Below, in pieces: positions 48,371-57,681 of a stretch of DNA of 64,000 nucleotides. The stretch covers positions 1,364,001 to 1,428,000 of the forward strand of contig NZ_CP121252.1 in the NCBI RefSeq assembly GCF_029637705.1. Reading direction: 5' to 3'. This DNA is from Citricoccus muralis. Its GTDB lineage: Bacteria > Actinomycetota > Actinomycetes > Actinomycetales > Micrococcaceae. Numbering within the stretch: the first letter of the stretch is position 1; the number at the start of each line of letters is the position of its first letter. Below the pieces are notes generated by a model, which ran no database searches, was not told the origin of the DNA, and worked only from the letters and a program-made list of their open reading frames with translations. The translations under genes and the position numbers were made by a program.

Positions 48371-48376
48371 TACAGT
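48371..48376 (+). promoter_or_regulatory. -10 box of leaderless plsC
   Basis: TACAGT is followed by TATAGC (6 nt) and GTG at 48383; TTTTTG at 48348-48353 is a weak -35 at 17 nt. The same spacing as in other leaderless genes here decides the plsC start. Confidence 0.5.
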
Positions 48377-48382
48377 TATAGC

Positions 48383-49111
48383 GTGACTGAGACATTTCTG
48401 CTGCGAGCCGGGTTCGCCGGCGCCGCCTCCATCGTTCTGCCGACACTGAACCTGTCGATGAACAAAGAATGGTCGGGCCGCGAGTACCTTCCCGACTCCG
48501 GGTTCATCCTGGTTGCCAACCACATTTCCGAGCTCGACCCACTCACGTTGGCTCACATGGTGTACCGGGCCGGCTACTTGCCTCACTTCCTCGCCAAGCG
48601 TGAACTCTTCGACGCGCCGGTGCTGGGAAAGATCCTTACTGGGATGCAGCAAGTGCCCGTCGACCGCGCCAAGGGCGGTGCGGAATCCCTCGAGGTCGCG
48701 GAGAAAGTGGTCTCGGATGGTGGGGTTGTCATCATCTACCCTGAAGGCACTATTACTCGTGATCCGCAGGGCTGGCCCATGGCGGCCCGTACCGGCGCAG
48801 CGCGTTTGGCCCTGAAGACCGGTGCTCCTGTGATCCCCGCGGGGCAGTGGGGTGTGCACGAGTTTTTACCGCGCAAGGCAAAGAAACCGTCCCCGTTCCC
48901 GCGGAAGACGTCACGTATTGCCATCGGTCCCGCTGTAGAGCTGGACGATCTGCGCAACGGTCCACTGACGCGCAAAGTCCTGGTGTCGGCCACCGAACGC
49001 ATGATGCGCGCGATCACCGAACGTGTGGAGATTCTGCGCGAGGAAAAGGCGCCAGACGGGATCTGGGATCCTACGCTCAATAAACGTCGCCCGCATGGAG
49101 AAGCCCTCTGA
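48383..49111 (+). CDS. plsC: 1-acyl-glycerol-3-phosphate acyltransferase
   Basis: PlsC-type enzymes add the second acyl chain to make phosphatidic acid at the membrane. GTG at 48383 gives 242 residues starting VTETFLLRAGF; the frame is open back to TTG 48320, but the TACAGT box and family length favour 48383. The catalytic NHISELD (HX4D) is near residue 43, followed by the KRELFD segment and the EGTITRD glycerophosphate motif near 120. A hydrophobic N-terminal segment may be membrane-associated. Its stop overlaps gpsA by 1 nt (TGATG), linking two phospholipid genes. Confidence 0.88.
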   Translation: MTETFLLRAGFAGAASIVLPTLNLSMNKEWSGREYLPDSGFILVANHISELDPLTLAHMVYRAGYLPHFLAKRELFDAPVLGKILTGMQQVPVDRAKGGAESLEVAEKVVSDGGVVIIYPEGTITRDPQGWPMAARTGAARLALKTGAPVIPAGQWGVHEFLPRKAKKPSPFPRKTSRIAIGPAVELDDLRNGPLTRKVLVSATERMMRAITERVEILREEKAPDGIWDPTLNKRRPHGEAL

Positions 49112-50184
49112 TGAGCTCACAACCAGCTCAGCCCAGCGCCGTTGGAGCGCGTGAACTGCCTGCGAACATCACCGTGTTGGGTTCCGGTTCTTGGGGAACC
49201 ACCTTTGCCAAGGTGATTGCCGATGCAGCCGTCGAACGTGGTGACCACGATCTCGCCGTGATGCTCTGGGCGCGCCGCGACGACGTGGCGGCCGCCATCA
49301 ATGAGCGACACGTCAATCCCGAGTACTTAGACGAGATCGACCTCCCCGAAAGTATTCGTGCCACCACAGATTTGAAAGCGGCGGTCGAAGGCGCGGAAGT
49401 GATCGTGCTGGCCGTTCCGGCTCAACATGTCCGCGAGCAACTGCATGCGCTGAAGGATGCCCTCGGCGAAGACACCGTCATCGTTTCCCTGGTGAAGGGA
49501 CTCGAGCGTGGAACCGATGAGCGGATTTCTGAGATCTGTGCTTCGGAACTGGACCTAGATCCGGAGAACTTTGCCGTGGTTTCCGGTCCGAACCTGGCCA
49601 TGGAGATTGCCCGTCGCGAACCGACGGCCACGGTGGTGGCATCTGCAAGTGAACAGACTGCCGCAAAGATCGCGAAGCTCACGAACTGCTCTTATTTCCG
49701 CCCCTACCGCAACACCGACGTCACCGGGGTAGAAATTGGCGGAGTGGTCAAGAACGTCATCGCCTTGGCTGTTGGACTCTGTGACGGCCGCGGATTCGGA
49801 GACAACTCGAAGGCGTCCATCATTACCCGCGGATTGGCCGAGACCACCAGGCTTGCTGCAGCTCTAGGGGCTCGACAAGAAACCATGGCGGGGCTCGCAG
49901 GGTTGGGCGACTTGGTCGCCACCTGTGCCTCGCCGCTGTCACGTAACCGCACCGCCGGTCGTTTTATGGGCGAAGGCTATCGAGCAGACGAACTGAGCTC
50001 GGTCATGCGTCAGACGGCCGAAGGCGTCAAATCTGTGTCGGCCGTCGTTGAACTTGCGCACCGCATGCGTGTAGAAATGCCCATCAGCGAGGCGATGAAC
50101 GCCGTCGTCTCCGGTGCCTTGGACGTAGAATCCCTGGCCACCCTGCTCCTCGCCCGTGATCTGAAATCGGAGGCCTCCTCATGA
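49111..50184 (+). CDS. gpsA: Glycerol-3-phosphate dehydrogenase [NAD(P)+]
   Basis: GpsA makes sn-glycerol-3-phosphate for phospholipids. The 357 residues have the Rossmann motif VLGSGSWGTTFAKVIAD, VSGPNLAMEIARREPTA, the catalytic Lys in GGVVKNVIALAVG and GLGDLVATCASPLSRN near residue 270. It sits between plsC and ddl, overlapping both (1 nt and 4 nt). Confidence 0.95.
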   Translation: MSSQPAQPSAVGARELPANITVLGSGSWGTTFAKVIADAAVERGDHDLAVMLWARRDDVAAAINERHVNPEYLDEIDLPESIRATTDLKAAVEGAEVIVLAVPAQHVREQLHALKDALGEDTVIVSLVKGLERGTDERISEICASELDLDPENFAVVSGPNLAMEIARREPTATVVASASEQTAAKIAKLTNCSYFRPYRNTDVTGVEIGGVVKNVIALAVGLCDGRGFGDNSKASIITRGLAETTRLAAALGARQETMAGLAGLGDLVATCASPLSRNRTAGRFMGEGYRADELSSVMRQTAEGVKSVSAVVELAHRMRVEMPISEAMNAVVSGALDVESLATLLLARDLKSEASS

Positions 50185-51359
50185 CCTCAGCCCCCACGAC
50201 TCGTCGCCGCGTACTTGTTCTCTTTGGCGGCCGTTCCGCGGAGCATCCGGTGTCTTGTGTCACCGCAGTCGGCGTTCTCAACGCCCTTGACCGCAATGCA
50301 TACGAAGCCATCCCTGTTGGGATCACGCGCAACGGAACCTGGTCGGCCGTCCGGGAAACTCCCGATACCTGGACCGTATCCCGACTGATTGGACAAACGG
50401 CCATCCCAGAAGCCGAGGCAGCCTCCGGTAGCCCGCTTGGTGCAGAGTTGCCTGAGGTGCAGGAACCGGAGCACCCGGTGGCGCTCCACCGCGCCTCAAC
50501 AGGGATCCAACTCGTCGACACGGTCACCCACGAAGTGCTCAGCGAGGTCGATGTCGTCTTTCCGCTGTTGCACGGTCCTTTCGGCGAAGACGGCACCGTT
50601 CAGGGGCTCTTCGAAACACTCGGGATTCCCTACGTGGGCGCCGGAGTGTTGGCGAGCGCGGTCGGTATGGACAAGCACTACATGAAGTTGGCTTTCCAAG
50701 CGGCTGGTCTAACTGTGGGCGACTGGGTCACCATTACGAATCGCGATTGGTATCAGCGTCGAGACCAGAAACTGGACGAGATCCGAAACCTTGCCTTCCC
50801 GGTGTTCGTGAAACCGGCTCGTGGTGGTTCTTCCCTGGGCATCACCCGAGTCACCGACCCGGCCCTGCTCGAGGACGCCATCGAGGAAGCCCGCAGATTT
50901 GACCCCAAGGTCGTCGTCGAGGCAGGAATCCTTGGACGCGAAATCGAATGCGCGGTCCTGGACGGGCATGAAACGGACGATCCTCGTGCTTCGTACCCCG
51001 GGGAAATCGAAGTGCTCGACGAAACGTCGGGCCACCAGTTCTATGATTTTGCCGCCAAGTATCAAGATGATGCCGCAGCCGAACTCAGCTGTCCCGCCCG
51101 GATTCCCGAGGATGCCATCGACGAAGTGCGTCGCCTTGCGGTGCGCGGATTCCAGGCTGTTGATGCGTCCGGACTGTCGCGGGTGGACTTCTTCTACACT
51201 CCGGATGGCCAATGGGTGATCAACGAGATTAACACCATGCCCGGCTTCACCCCTATCAGCATGTACCCGGCGATGTGGGACCGCACCGGTCTGAGCTACC
51301 CTGAGCTGATTCACGAACTCATTGAGCTAGGCGTCGAGCGCGGGACCGGGTTGCGCTGA
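50181..51359 (+). CDS. ddl: D-alanine--D-alanine ligase
   Basis: Ddl joins two D-Ala for the peptidoglycan stem peptide. The 392-residue ATP-grasp enzyme opens with VLFGGRSAEHPVSCVTA, has PLLHGPFGEDGTVQGLFE near 130, PVFVKPARGGSSLGITRV for ATP binding, and VDFFYTPDGQWVINEINTMPGF at the Mg site. The omega-loop reads FAAKYQDD, a KY-type pair that marks D-Ala-D-Ala rather than D-Ala-D-Lac ligases. ATG at 50181 overlaps gpsA by 4 nt. Confidence 0.95.
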   Translation: MTSAPTTRRRVLVLFGGRSAEHPVSCVTAVGVLNALDRNAYEAIPVGITRNGTWSAVRETPDTWTVSRLIGQTAIPEAEAASGSPLGAELPEVQEPEHPVALHRASTGIQLVDTVTHEVLSEVDVVFPLLHGPFGEDGTVQGLFETLGIPYVGAGVLASAVGMDKHYMKLAFQAAGLTVGDWVTITNRDWYQRRDQKLDEIRNLAFPVFVKPARGGSSLGITRVTDPALLEDAIEEARRFDPKVVVEAGILGREIECAVLDGHETDDPRASYPGEIEVLDETSGHQFYDFAAKYQDDAAAELSCPARIPEDAIDEVRRLAVRGFQAVDASGLSRVDFFYTPDGQWVINEINTMPGFTPISMYPAMWDRTGLSYPELIHELIELGVERGTGLR

Positions 51360-51367
51360 TCGCACTG

Positions 51368-51386
51368 TAGTCGGCGTAGCCGACTA
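51368..51386. terminator. Hairpin between ddl and DUF3515 gene
   Basis: TAGTCGGC-GTA-GCCGACTA is an 8-bp perfect stem with a 3-nt loop, 9 nt after the ddl stop and 12 nt from the stop of the convergent gene. It could serve both. Confidence 0.6.
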
Positions 51387-51397
51387 TCCCGACCGAT

Positions 51398-51958
51398 TCA
51401 GCCGTTGGTGCTTGGGATGGGTGCCTGCGTCGCATCGGGCTGGGCGGTGCATTCCCGCTCTGCCGGAATCCTCTCTACCGCCGACGCGAGATCAACCATC
51501 ACCGACGACGAAGCGGCACGAGAGGCATCAAAGAGCACCTCAACGGCAGGGTCCCGACCGTAGCTGGTGAGACGCCAATTCTCGCCTTCCTCCATGGCGA
51601 TCCAGTCAACACCATTCGCGTTGACGCAGTGCTCCGTGGTGGGCCCCGGAACGTCCACACCGCAACGCAAGACGACAGCCGCTGGATCACCCCATGCGCC
51701 CGTGGACTGCGCATCAGTGCGCGCCCGGTCGAAGCCGGCTACCGTTTCAGGAAGGGCAACCATTGCTTCTGCGCAGACAGGGTTGGTTGCATCTTCCGCG
51801 GTCTCGATTCCGGAAACCATGTTGCTGGCACACCCGGACAGACCCAAACCGACGATCGCAAACCCGGTTCCGAACACAGCCGTGGTGATGCGACGGCGAC
51901 GTGGACGAGGGCCTGACAAGAGTGGGCGAAGCGCGAACGCGCCCGAGGAAGGTTGCAT
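51398..51958 (-). CDS. DUF3515 family lipoprotein
   Basis: This 186-residue protein has a basic start (RPRRRRITTAVFG), a hydrophobic stretch and a lipobox-like LSGC (Cys about residue 43), so it is probably a membrane-anchored lipoprotein. The mature part has four further cysteines (NPVCAEAM, LRCGVDV, EHCVNANG, RECTAQ), which may form disulfides, and the WIAMEEGENWRLTSYGRDPAVEV segment I associate with DUF3515 (mycobacterial Rv2980, also next to ddl). The function is unknown. ATG at 51958 lies 6 nt after TAGGCT, so the mRNA is probably leaderless. Confidence 0.82.
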   Translation of the reverse strand: MQPSSGAFALRPLLSGPRPRRRRITTAVFGTGFAIVGLGLSGCASNMVSGIETAEDATNPVCAEAMVALPETVAGFDRARTDAQSTGAWGDPAAVVLRCGVDVPGPTTEHCVNANGVDWIAMEEGENWRLTSYGRDPAVEVLFDASRAASSSVMVDLASAVERIPAERECTAQPDATQAPIPSTNG

Positions 51959-51964
51959 GACTCC

Positions 51965-51970
51965 AGCCTA
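51965..51970 (-). promoter_or_regulatory. -10 box of leaderless DUF3515 gene
   Basis: On the minus strand TAGGCT is followed by GGAGTC (6 nt) and the ATG. The GGAG could also act as a short ribosome site. Confidence 0.5.
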
Positions 51971-52034
51971 ACGATGTCTGGTTGCCGTCCGGTAAGAATG
52001 GCGATGAGAAGTCTTTCTCAGTAGGGTAGGACCG

Positions 52035-53141
52035 TTGTCCAAATCACTTGTCTATGAGACCGGAACCCCTGAGCTAATCGTGAATCCTCCAGCAGATCAC
52101 CCGCGCACCGAGTCGCAGGAACCTCATGCCGTCGGTACTGGGGCACCGGTGATCTTGGAATGGCTCGTTCAAGCGGAGTCCGCACTGGCCAACAGCTCCG
52201 ACCGACTCAACGCGATCAATATTTTCCCGGTGCCGGACGGTGACACCGGCACCAACCTCTACACGACCGTCGCGGCGGCCCGCTCCGGGCTGAATGTGGA
52301 CGATCCCGCCGTCCGCACCGTGGGAGACGCACTAGCGCACGCCGGACGCGCCGCCCTGGACCAAGCGCGAGGTAACTCGGGCACGCTGATGGCGGTAGCG
52401 CTTACCGGGCTATCGGAGCCCATGCGAGAGTCGCCACGGCTCACCGCGCCGTTGCTCGCCCAGGGACTAGACCGTGCCCGCACGGCTGCATGGTCGGCAC
52501 TGTCTGACCCACAGGAAGGCACGCTGCTATCGGTCCTGACTCGGTGCGCTGACGAGGCACGGGAGTTCCTGGATTCTCTGGATGACCAATCTTCCGATCA
52601 CCTCAATTCTCGACGAGTCCTCGCCCAGTGTTGTGAGCACCTCGTTGTGACGGCCCGAACAGCCGTGGTGGCAACCGAGAATGAGCTGGCGGCGCTAACT
52701 CAAGCCAAAGTCGTTGACGCAGGTGCCATCGGTTTGCTGCTCGTACTCGACGCACTGCGTAGCGCCGTCACCGGCCGTCCCTGTGAAGAAGGCCTGCTCG
52801 AAGGACTGCACGGCACGGATATCCAGGCACCGCACCTGCATTCGCACCTACCCGATCATGAAGGCCATGAAGTGATGTGTTCCATGGTGCTGTCACCGTT
52901 GGACGCTGCGACCCTGCGCTTCGGGCTGGACGAAATCGGGGATTCGGTCATTATGTCTCCGATTTCCACGGACGCTGACACCGAAGGGCGGGTGCGTTGG
53001 CGGATCCACGCCCATGTTCCCAACGTGGAAACAGCCCTGGAACTCGTCCGGCGGGCCGGGCAACCGGAAAACCTCGACGTCACTGATCTTTCCGCGGGTG
53101 GGCACCCCCACGCGACCACCCACTCTCACCGGGACTCGTGA
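52035..53141 (+). CDS. DAK2 domain protein
   Basis: The N-terminal 200 residues form a DAK2 (DhaL-like) domain: LERLVQ-like start, NAINIFPVPDGDTGTNLY with the Mg-ATP-binding aspartates (about residues 58-75) and RGNSGTLMAVALTGL. The C-terminal part (about 270-360) resembles the middle domain of FakA/YloV fatty-acid kinases. At 368 residues it lacks the full length of FakA (about 550), so fatty-acid kinase activity is uncertain. TTG at 52035 lies 7 nt after TAGGGT. It overlaps recG by 4 nt, the usual actinobacterial neighbour. Confidence 0.8.
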   Translation: MSKSLVYETGTPELIVNPPADHPRTESQEPHAVGTGAPVILEWLVQAESALANSSDRLNAINIFPVPDGDTGTNLYTTVAAARSGLNVDDPAVRTVGDALAHAGRAALDQARGNSGTLMAVALTGLSEPMRESPRLTAPLLAQGLDRARTAAWSALSDPQEGTLLSVLTRCADEAREFLDSLDDQSSDHLNSRRVLAQCCEHLVVTARTAVVATENELAALTQAKVVDAGAIGLLLVLDALRSAVTGRPCEEGLLEGLHGTDIQAPHLHSHLPDHEGHEVMCSMVLSPLDAATLRFGLDEIGDSVIMSPISTDADTEGRVRWRIHAHVPNVETALELVRRAGQPENLDVTDLSAGGHPHATTHSHRDS

Positions 53142-55387
53142 GCTCCCTCATCGCGGCCCAACCGGGCTCAGTACTTCACCAACCGCTCAGTGGCATTCTG
53201 GGCGGTCGCACAGCTACACGTTTGCAGGAACAGCTCAAGATCACCACCACCGGGGAATTGCTGGAGCACTTTCCTCGTCGCTGGGTGGAACTCGGTGAGC
53301 TGACACCCATTCATCAACTTCCCGTGGGGGAACAGGTCACGATCGTCGCTCGTGTCGTGTCCACTACCAAACGCCGCATGCAGTCGCGTCGGGGTTTCCT
53401 GGTCGATGTGGTCGTCTCGGATGACATCGATGGTCACTCCGGTGGCACGCTATCTATGGCGTTCTTCAACGGTTACGACGCTGATCGCCGCCTATCATCC
53501 GGCACCCGTGCCATGTTCCACGGCAAGACTGCCCTGTATCGGGGCGCATTGACTCTCAACAACCCCGATTTCACCGTGCTCGACGCTGCCGAAAACCCTA
53601 GCGATCAGGATCTATCTCCAATTCCGGTGTATCCGGCCACTGCGAAGCTAGCGTCGTGGACCATTCGCACCTGTGTGGATACCGTGCTGGACGCCATCAA
53701 CTGGGACGCAGTTGAAGACCCAATACCCGACGATCTGCTTCGCGAGGCCTCGGACTCCTTGGAACCGTTGCCGGGACTGGACCAGGCCCTCCGCGACATA
53801 CATCGCCCGCGTCAGGTATCGGATGCGTACCGGGCGAAAACCCGTTTTGCGCTCCACGAGGCGCTCATTTTGCAAGGTGTACTGTCTCAGCGACGCGAGC
53901 GCAATGCTACCCGGTCGGCCTCTACACCGTATCCGCGTCGCGAGGACGGAATGGCGGCGTTACTGGACGATCGGCTTCCTTTTACGCTCACGGAGGGACA
54001 GACGGCGGCTGGCACCGCCATCAGTAAGGGACTCGACTCGACTCAACCCATGTCGCGATTGCTCCAGGGAGAGGTTGGTTCGGGAAAAACGTTGGTTGCG
54101 TTGCGGGCGATGGCCCAAGTGGCGGACGGCGGCGGGCAGGCCGCACTCATCGCCCCGACGGAAGTGCTGGCCGCCCAGCATTATCGATCCATTGTCTCGA
54201 CGCTGGATGTATTGGCCACTGCGGGGCAGCTCACCAGTTGGACGGGTCCGGCCACGGACGTCGTTCTACTCACCGGGTCGATGTCGACACAAGCCAGACA
54301 CGAAGCGATGCTCAAGATTGCCTCGGGACAAGCTGGAATCGTCATTGGTACGCACGCGCTGCTCTCTGACCGCGTCAGCTTCGCCCAACTCGGGCTCGTC
54401 GTCATCGACGAACAGCACCGCTTCGGCGTCGACCAACGCGAGGCGTTGCGCCAATCCAATCCTGGCACTCACCTGTTGGTCATGTCCGCCACACCCATCC
54501 CGAGATCGGTCGCCATGACCGTCTTCGGCGATCTCGATGTCACCGTGTTGGACGCACTACCCTCCGGGAGAAAACCAGTGGCTACTCACGTGGCGCGGAT
54601 GGAACACGGCCCGAGGATTATCGGCCGTGTTTGGGAGATCATCGCCGAGCAAATACAGGCCGGACACCAGGCGTTCGTCGTATGCCCCAAGATCACCCCA
54701 GGTCTGTCCGCTACGGATGCCAACACTGACTCCAGCGGCCTGAGGCTGAGTCTGACTGCACCGGAGCATGCGGCAGCCGTGGAAGACATGGTGGAACGGA
54801 TTCCGCAGATCCCGGTCTTGCAGGGTACCCGTGTCGCAGCTTTGCACGGTCAATTAGACCAACCGACCCAAGACGAGGTCATGGGGCGGTTTGTGCGCGG
54901 CGAAATCGACATCTTGGTAGCAACAACCGTCATCGAAGTCGGAGTCGACGTTCCCAACGCTACGGTCATGGCGGTGCTGGATGCCGACGCCTTTGGACTG
55001 TCGACCCTGCATCAGCTGCGTGGTCGCGTGGGACGAGGGCAGGCCCCTGCCGTGTGTCTGCTAGCCACCCGGCTTCCCGACGGTCACACCGCTCTGGATC
55101 GTCTCGACGTACTGGCGGAAACGCAGGACGGCATGCGTATTGCAGAAGCAGATGTAATGGCCAGAGGTGAAGGGGACGTGTTGGGATCCAGCCAGCACGG
55201 ATTTGGCTCCCGGTTGCTGGTGCTGAAAGTTCTGCGTCACGCCTCCCTCATCCAGCTATGCGCGGCCTGGATCACGAAGGCTCGTGAACACGACCCCCAG
55301 CTACAGGCCTACCCGGCGCTGGCAGGTGAGATCGCCGCGTGGGAGGCGGCGCACGAGGCGACCTCCGGATATCTTGAGAAGACCTGA
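53138..55387 (+). CDS. recG: ATP-dependent DNA helicase RecG
   Basis: RecG reverses stalled forks and processes branched DNA. The 749 residues have an N-terminal OB/wedge domain (LSGILGGRTATRLQEQL, then VTIVARVVSTTKRR). The helicase core has Walker A LLQGEVGSGKTLVAL near 310, IDEQHRFGVDQREALR (DEQH, near 422) and ATPIPRS. C-terminal motifs are TTVIEVGVDVPNATVM and LHQLRGRVGRG. All are intact. GTG at 53138 overlaps the DAK2 gene stop. Confidence 0.95.
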   Translation: MSSLIAAQPGSVLHQPLSGILGGRTATRLQEQLKITTTGELLEHFPRRWVELGELTPIHQLPVGEQVTIVARVVSTTKRRMQSRRGFLVDVVVSDDIDGHSGGTLSMAFFNGYDADRRLSSGTRAMFHGKTALYRGALTLNNPDFTVLDAAENPSDQDLSPIPVYPATAKLASWTIRTCVDTVLDAINWDAVEDPIPDDLLREASDSLEPLPGLDQALRDIHRPRQVSDAYRAKTRFALHEALILQGVLSQRRERNATRSASTPYPRREDGMAALLDDRLPFTLTEGQTAAGTAISKGLDSTQPMSRLLQGEVGSGKTLVALRAMAQVADGGGQAALIAPTEVLAAQHYRSIVSTLDVLATAGQLTSWTGPATDVVLLTGSMSTQARHEAMLKIASGQAGIVIGTHALLSDRVSFAQLGLVVIDEQHRFGVDQREALRQSNPGTHLLVMSATPIPRSVAMTVFGDLDVTVLDALPSGRKPVATHVARMEHGPRIIGRVWEIIAEQIQAGHQAFVVCPKITPGLSATDANTDSSGLRLSLTAPEHAAAVEDMVERIPQIPVLQGTRVAALHGQLDQPTQDEVMGRFVRGEIDILVATTVIEVGVDVPNATVMAVLDADAFGLSTLHQLRGRVGRGQAPAVCLLATRLPDGHTALDRLDVLAETQDGMRIAEADVMARGEGDVLGSSQHGFGSRLLVLKVLRHASLIQLCAAWITKAREHDPQLQAYPALAGEIAAWEAAHEATSGYLEKT

Positions 55388-55451
55388 TCCATGTTCTGAC
55401 GTATGGTGAAGTTCCACACTCCGTCACCCACGACCCAAGGAGATTCGCACC

Positions 55452-56039
55452 GTGTCTCGCATCGTTTCAGGCGTGGCGGGAGGCCTCCCACTCGTCTCGG
55501 TCCCCGGTACTGGAACTCGGCCAACGACGGACCGTACCAAAGAAGCCCTGTTCTCATGGTTGGAATCCCGAGGTTGGCTGGAGGGAACCGCGGTGCTCGA
55601 TCTTTACGCTGGCTCGGCTGCGCTGGGTTGCGAAGCCGCCTCACGGGGTGCGGGCGAAGTGCTCAGCGTAGAAAGGCACGGTAAGGCCGCCGGGGTGTGC
55701 AAGCGCAATGCAGAGACACTGAACAGCAAGCTCGGACGCACCGCCGTGCGAGTACAGAACGCGTCTGTTGATACCGCGTTACAGCAGTTAACACCGGGCC
55801 AATGGGACCTAATCCTTGCCGACCCACCTTACGATCTCGACGGTGAACAGTTGAATCGCAGCCTGGAGTTGATGGATGCGGTGTTGGATGAACGTGGACT
55901 GCTGGTGTTGGAGCGATCCACACGGAGTGCTGAACCCCAGTGGCCCCAAAGGCTGGACGTGATCGAACAGCGTGACTATGGGGAGACCCGACTGTACTTC
56001 CTCCGTCCACGGGACGATGAACAGCCAGCCCGACGATGA
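55452..56039 (+). CDS. rsmD: 16S rRNA (guanine966-N2)-methyltransferase
   Basis: RsmD methylates G966 of 16S rRNA. The 195-residue protein has PTTDRTKEALFSWL, the SAM-binding VLDLYAGSAALGCEAASRGAG and the catalytic ILADPPYDLDG (NPPY-type DPPY). GTG at 55452 follows AAGGAG. rsmD and coaD are normally neighbours; here three genes separate them. Confidence 0.93.
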   Translation: MSRIVSGVAGGLPLVSVPGTGTRPTTDRTKEALFSWLESRGWLEGTAVLDLYAGSAALGCEAASRGAGEVLSVERHGKAAGVCKRNAETLNSKLGRTAVRVQNASVDTALQQLTPGQWDLILADPPYDLDGEQLNRSLELMDAVLDERGLLVLERSTRSAEPQWPQRLDVIEQRDYGETRLYFLRPRDDEQPARR

Positions 56040-56054
56040 AGAGGAGTGAGCCCG

Positions 56055-56840
56055 ATGGAAAACACCAACAGTTCGATGCCGGTCACGGATTTGGCGATGG
56101 AGCAGGTGGTGACCGCGGGCGAGACCTACCAGATTGACCTGGTCACCCAAGGGCCCGCCACTGATGCCAGGGCGGGAGTGCTGGAGCTAGCCTTCTCCGA
56201 CCGTGCAGGTAGCAGGATTGAGCTTCCGGACTGGCCCCATCATTCGTCGTTGTTTGGTGAGTATCTCTACCTGAGGGCTAAACAAGACCAGCCGCGGCGG
56301 ATGACGTTGCTCGTCACCGCGCCGGCTGGGGCGACCCAGCTACGACTTGCTGGCCATGCCTGGTCAAATTACGAGGGGCTGCAACTATTGTCGCCACCGC
56401 GGTTCACCCCATGTGACGACGTTGCCCTCAAGGTCAATGAGCCGATCGGGGGAGAGGTCACCGCGGGCATTGCGCTCGCGGCCGTCCACGCGTGCCACCA
56501 TGTTCCTTTTGATGTGGAGACCATGCAGGTGGAGATTCCGGTTCAGGGAAATCTGCGACCAGTGCAGCAGATGCTTTACCTACGATTCTTCGCCGAAGAC
56601 GATGCTGCACTGAGCGTTTCTGCGGCGAGCACCGCAGATTCCACGGTGATCGAGATTCCGGTAGAGACCCACACAGGTAGCTGGACGGTGCACAGTGACG
56701 ACATCATCGTGCCAGACAGCGCTGCTTATTTACGGCTATCAGGGCCTGTTCCGAGCCATGACACGAATCCGGTCACCATCACCCGCATGCCGGGGCTGCG
56801 CTGGAAACGCCCGGTGGAGGAATCGCCCGAGACCACCTGA
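56055..56840 (+). CDS. Hypothetical protein, two beta-sandwich-like halves
   Basis: I do not recognise this 261-residue protein. ATG at 56055 has GAGGAG 8 nt upstream; a GTG at 56046 lies within that site. No signal peptide or membrane segment is seen. Each half reads as beta strands with similar landmarks: GEYLYLRAKQDQ with TAPAGATQLRLAG in the first, MLYLRFFAEDDA with VPDSAAYLRLSG in the second, suggesting two tandem jelly-roll domains of carbohydrate-binding type. It follows rsmD by 15 nt and stops 1 nt before the convergent ATP-grasp gene. The context suggests a surface-polymer or glycan role, which is only inference. Confidence 0.65.
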   Translation: MENTNSSMPVTDLAMEQVVTAGETYQIDLVTQGPATDARAGVLELAFSDRAGSRIELPDWPHHSSLFGEYLYLRAKQDQPRRMTLLVTAPAGATQLRLAGHAWSNYEGLQLLSPPRFTPCDDVALKVNEPIGGEVTAGIALAAVHACHHVPFDVETMQVEIPVQGNLRPVQQMLYLRFFAEDDAALSVSAASTADSTVIEIPVETHTGSWTVHSDDIIVPDSAAYLRLSGPVPSHDTNPVTITRMPGLRWKRPVEESPETT

Positions 56841-56841
56841 C

Positions 56842-57648
56842 TCAGCTCGATAGCGCTTTTTCCGCGTCGCGCCACTGCTGAGCCAGGTTGCGCTCATAGG
56901 TACGTGACAAGGTGTAGCTCTGTCCGAAGTACAAGCCGCCAGGCGTTAGCGTGATCTCTCCGATGACTAAACCCTGCACACTCCGGTACAAGTCGATGCG
57001 GCAGAACGGGGTCGGCACCGCGCTGGAGGCGGCCTCACCGACTCGAATAATTTCCGGTCCGATCTCGGACAGATCGAAGTCACCGATGTCCACTTTTCGT
57101 GGGTTGTAGCTGATCCGGTCTCCGCCGATCGGAGTCAGTTTCCGATCGAACCACTGCACCGTATGTGGCCGTGTGTTGCGATCTATCACCAGAATGAGCT
57201 CGACCCTCCCGCCGAAAGCGTAGACCTTGAAATCACGGGGAATGTCGTAGCCGTCAGCATCGACGACCTTCTCCTCGACTATCAAACGGTTGCCACTGAG
57301 ATGCTTCTGGTTAAGCTCCGGACGGTCGAAAAACTCTTGCTGGCGCTCCCTGATCTCGTCCTCAGTGAGGACCTCATCATAGAACGCCTCGTGAAAACCC
57401 TCCGGGTGCTCCGAGAGGACCATGACTCCCTGCGCTGAATGTAGCTGTGTCGGTTTCAGCACGAACTCCAAGGGCAATCCGGAGAGATTGATCTCGGCAG
57501 GGGTCTCGAAATCTCGCAGAATATTCACCACAGGTAGGGAATGGGTCTGGCAGAACCGGGCACACTCTATCTTGTCGTGCAGGAACCATGGGACATCTGG
57601 TTCCTCACCGTCGATCCGTCGTTGAAGATACTGGTGCCAATACTCCAT
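56842..57648 (-). CDS. TupA-like ATP-grasp protein
   Basis: The 268 residues match the TupA-like ATP-grasp family: PLEFVLKPTQLHSAQGVM (ATP lysine), LIVEEKVVDADGYDIPRDF, KVYAFGGRVELILVIDR and the Mg-site strand FCRIDLYRSVQGLVIGEIT. Family members ligate amino acids or similar groups during teichuronopeptide and capsule synthesis. ATG at 57648 has AGGAGG upstream. It lies 33 nt after the aminotransferase on the same strand, so they are probably one operon. No glycosyltransferases are adjacent, so the acceptor is unknown. Confidence 0.78.
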   Translation of the reverse strand: MEYWHQYLQRRIDGEEPDVPWFLHDKIECARFCQTHSLPVVNILRDFETPAEINLSGLPLEFVLKPTQLHSAQGVMVLSEHPEGFHEAFYDEVLTEDEIRERQQEFFDRPELNQKHLSGNRLIVEEKVVDADGYDIPRDFKVYAFGGRVELILVIDRNTRPHTVQWFDRKLTPIGGDRISYNPRKVDIGDFDLSEIGPEIIRVGEAASSAVPTPFCRIDLYRSVQGLVIGEITLTPGGLYFGQSYTLSRTYERNLAQQWRDAEKALSS

Positions 57649-57681
57649 GCCGCCTCCTGTGCTGAACGTGGGGTGGTGTTT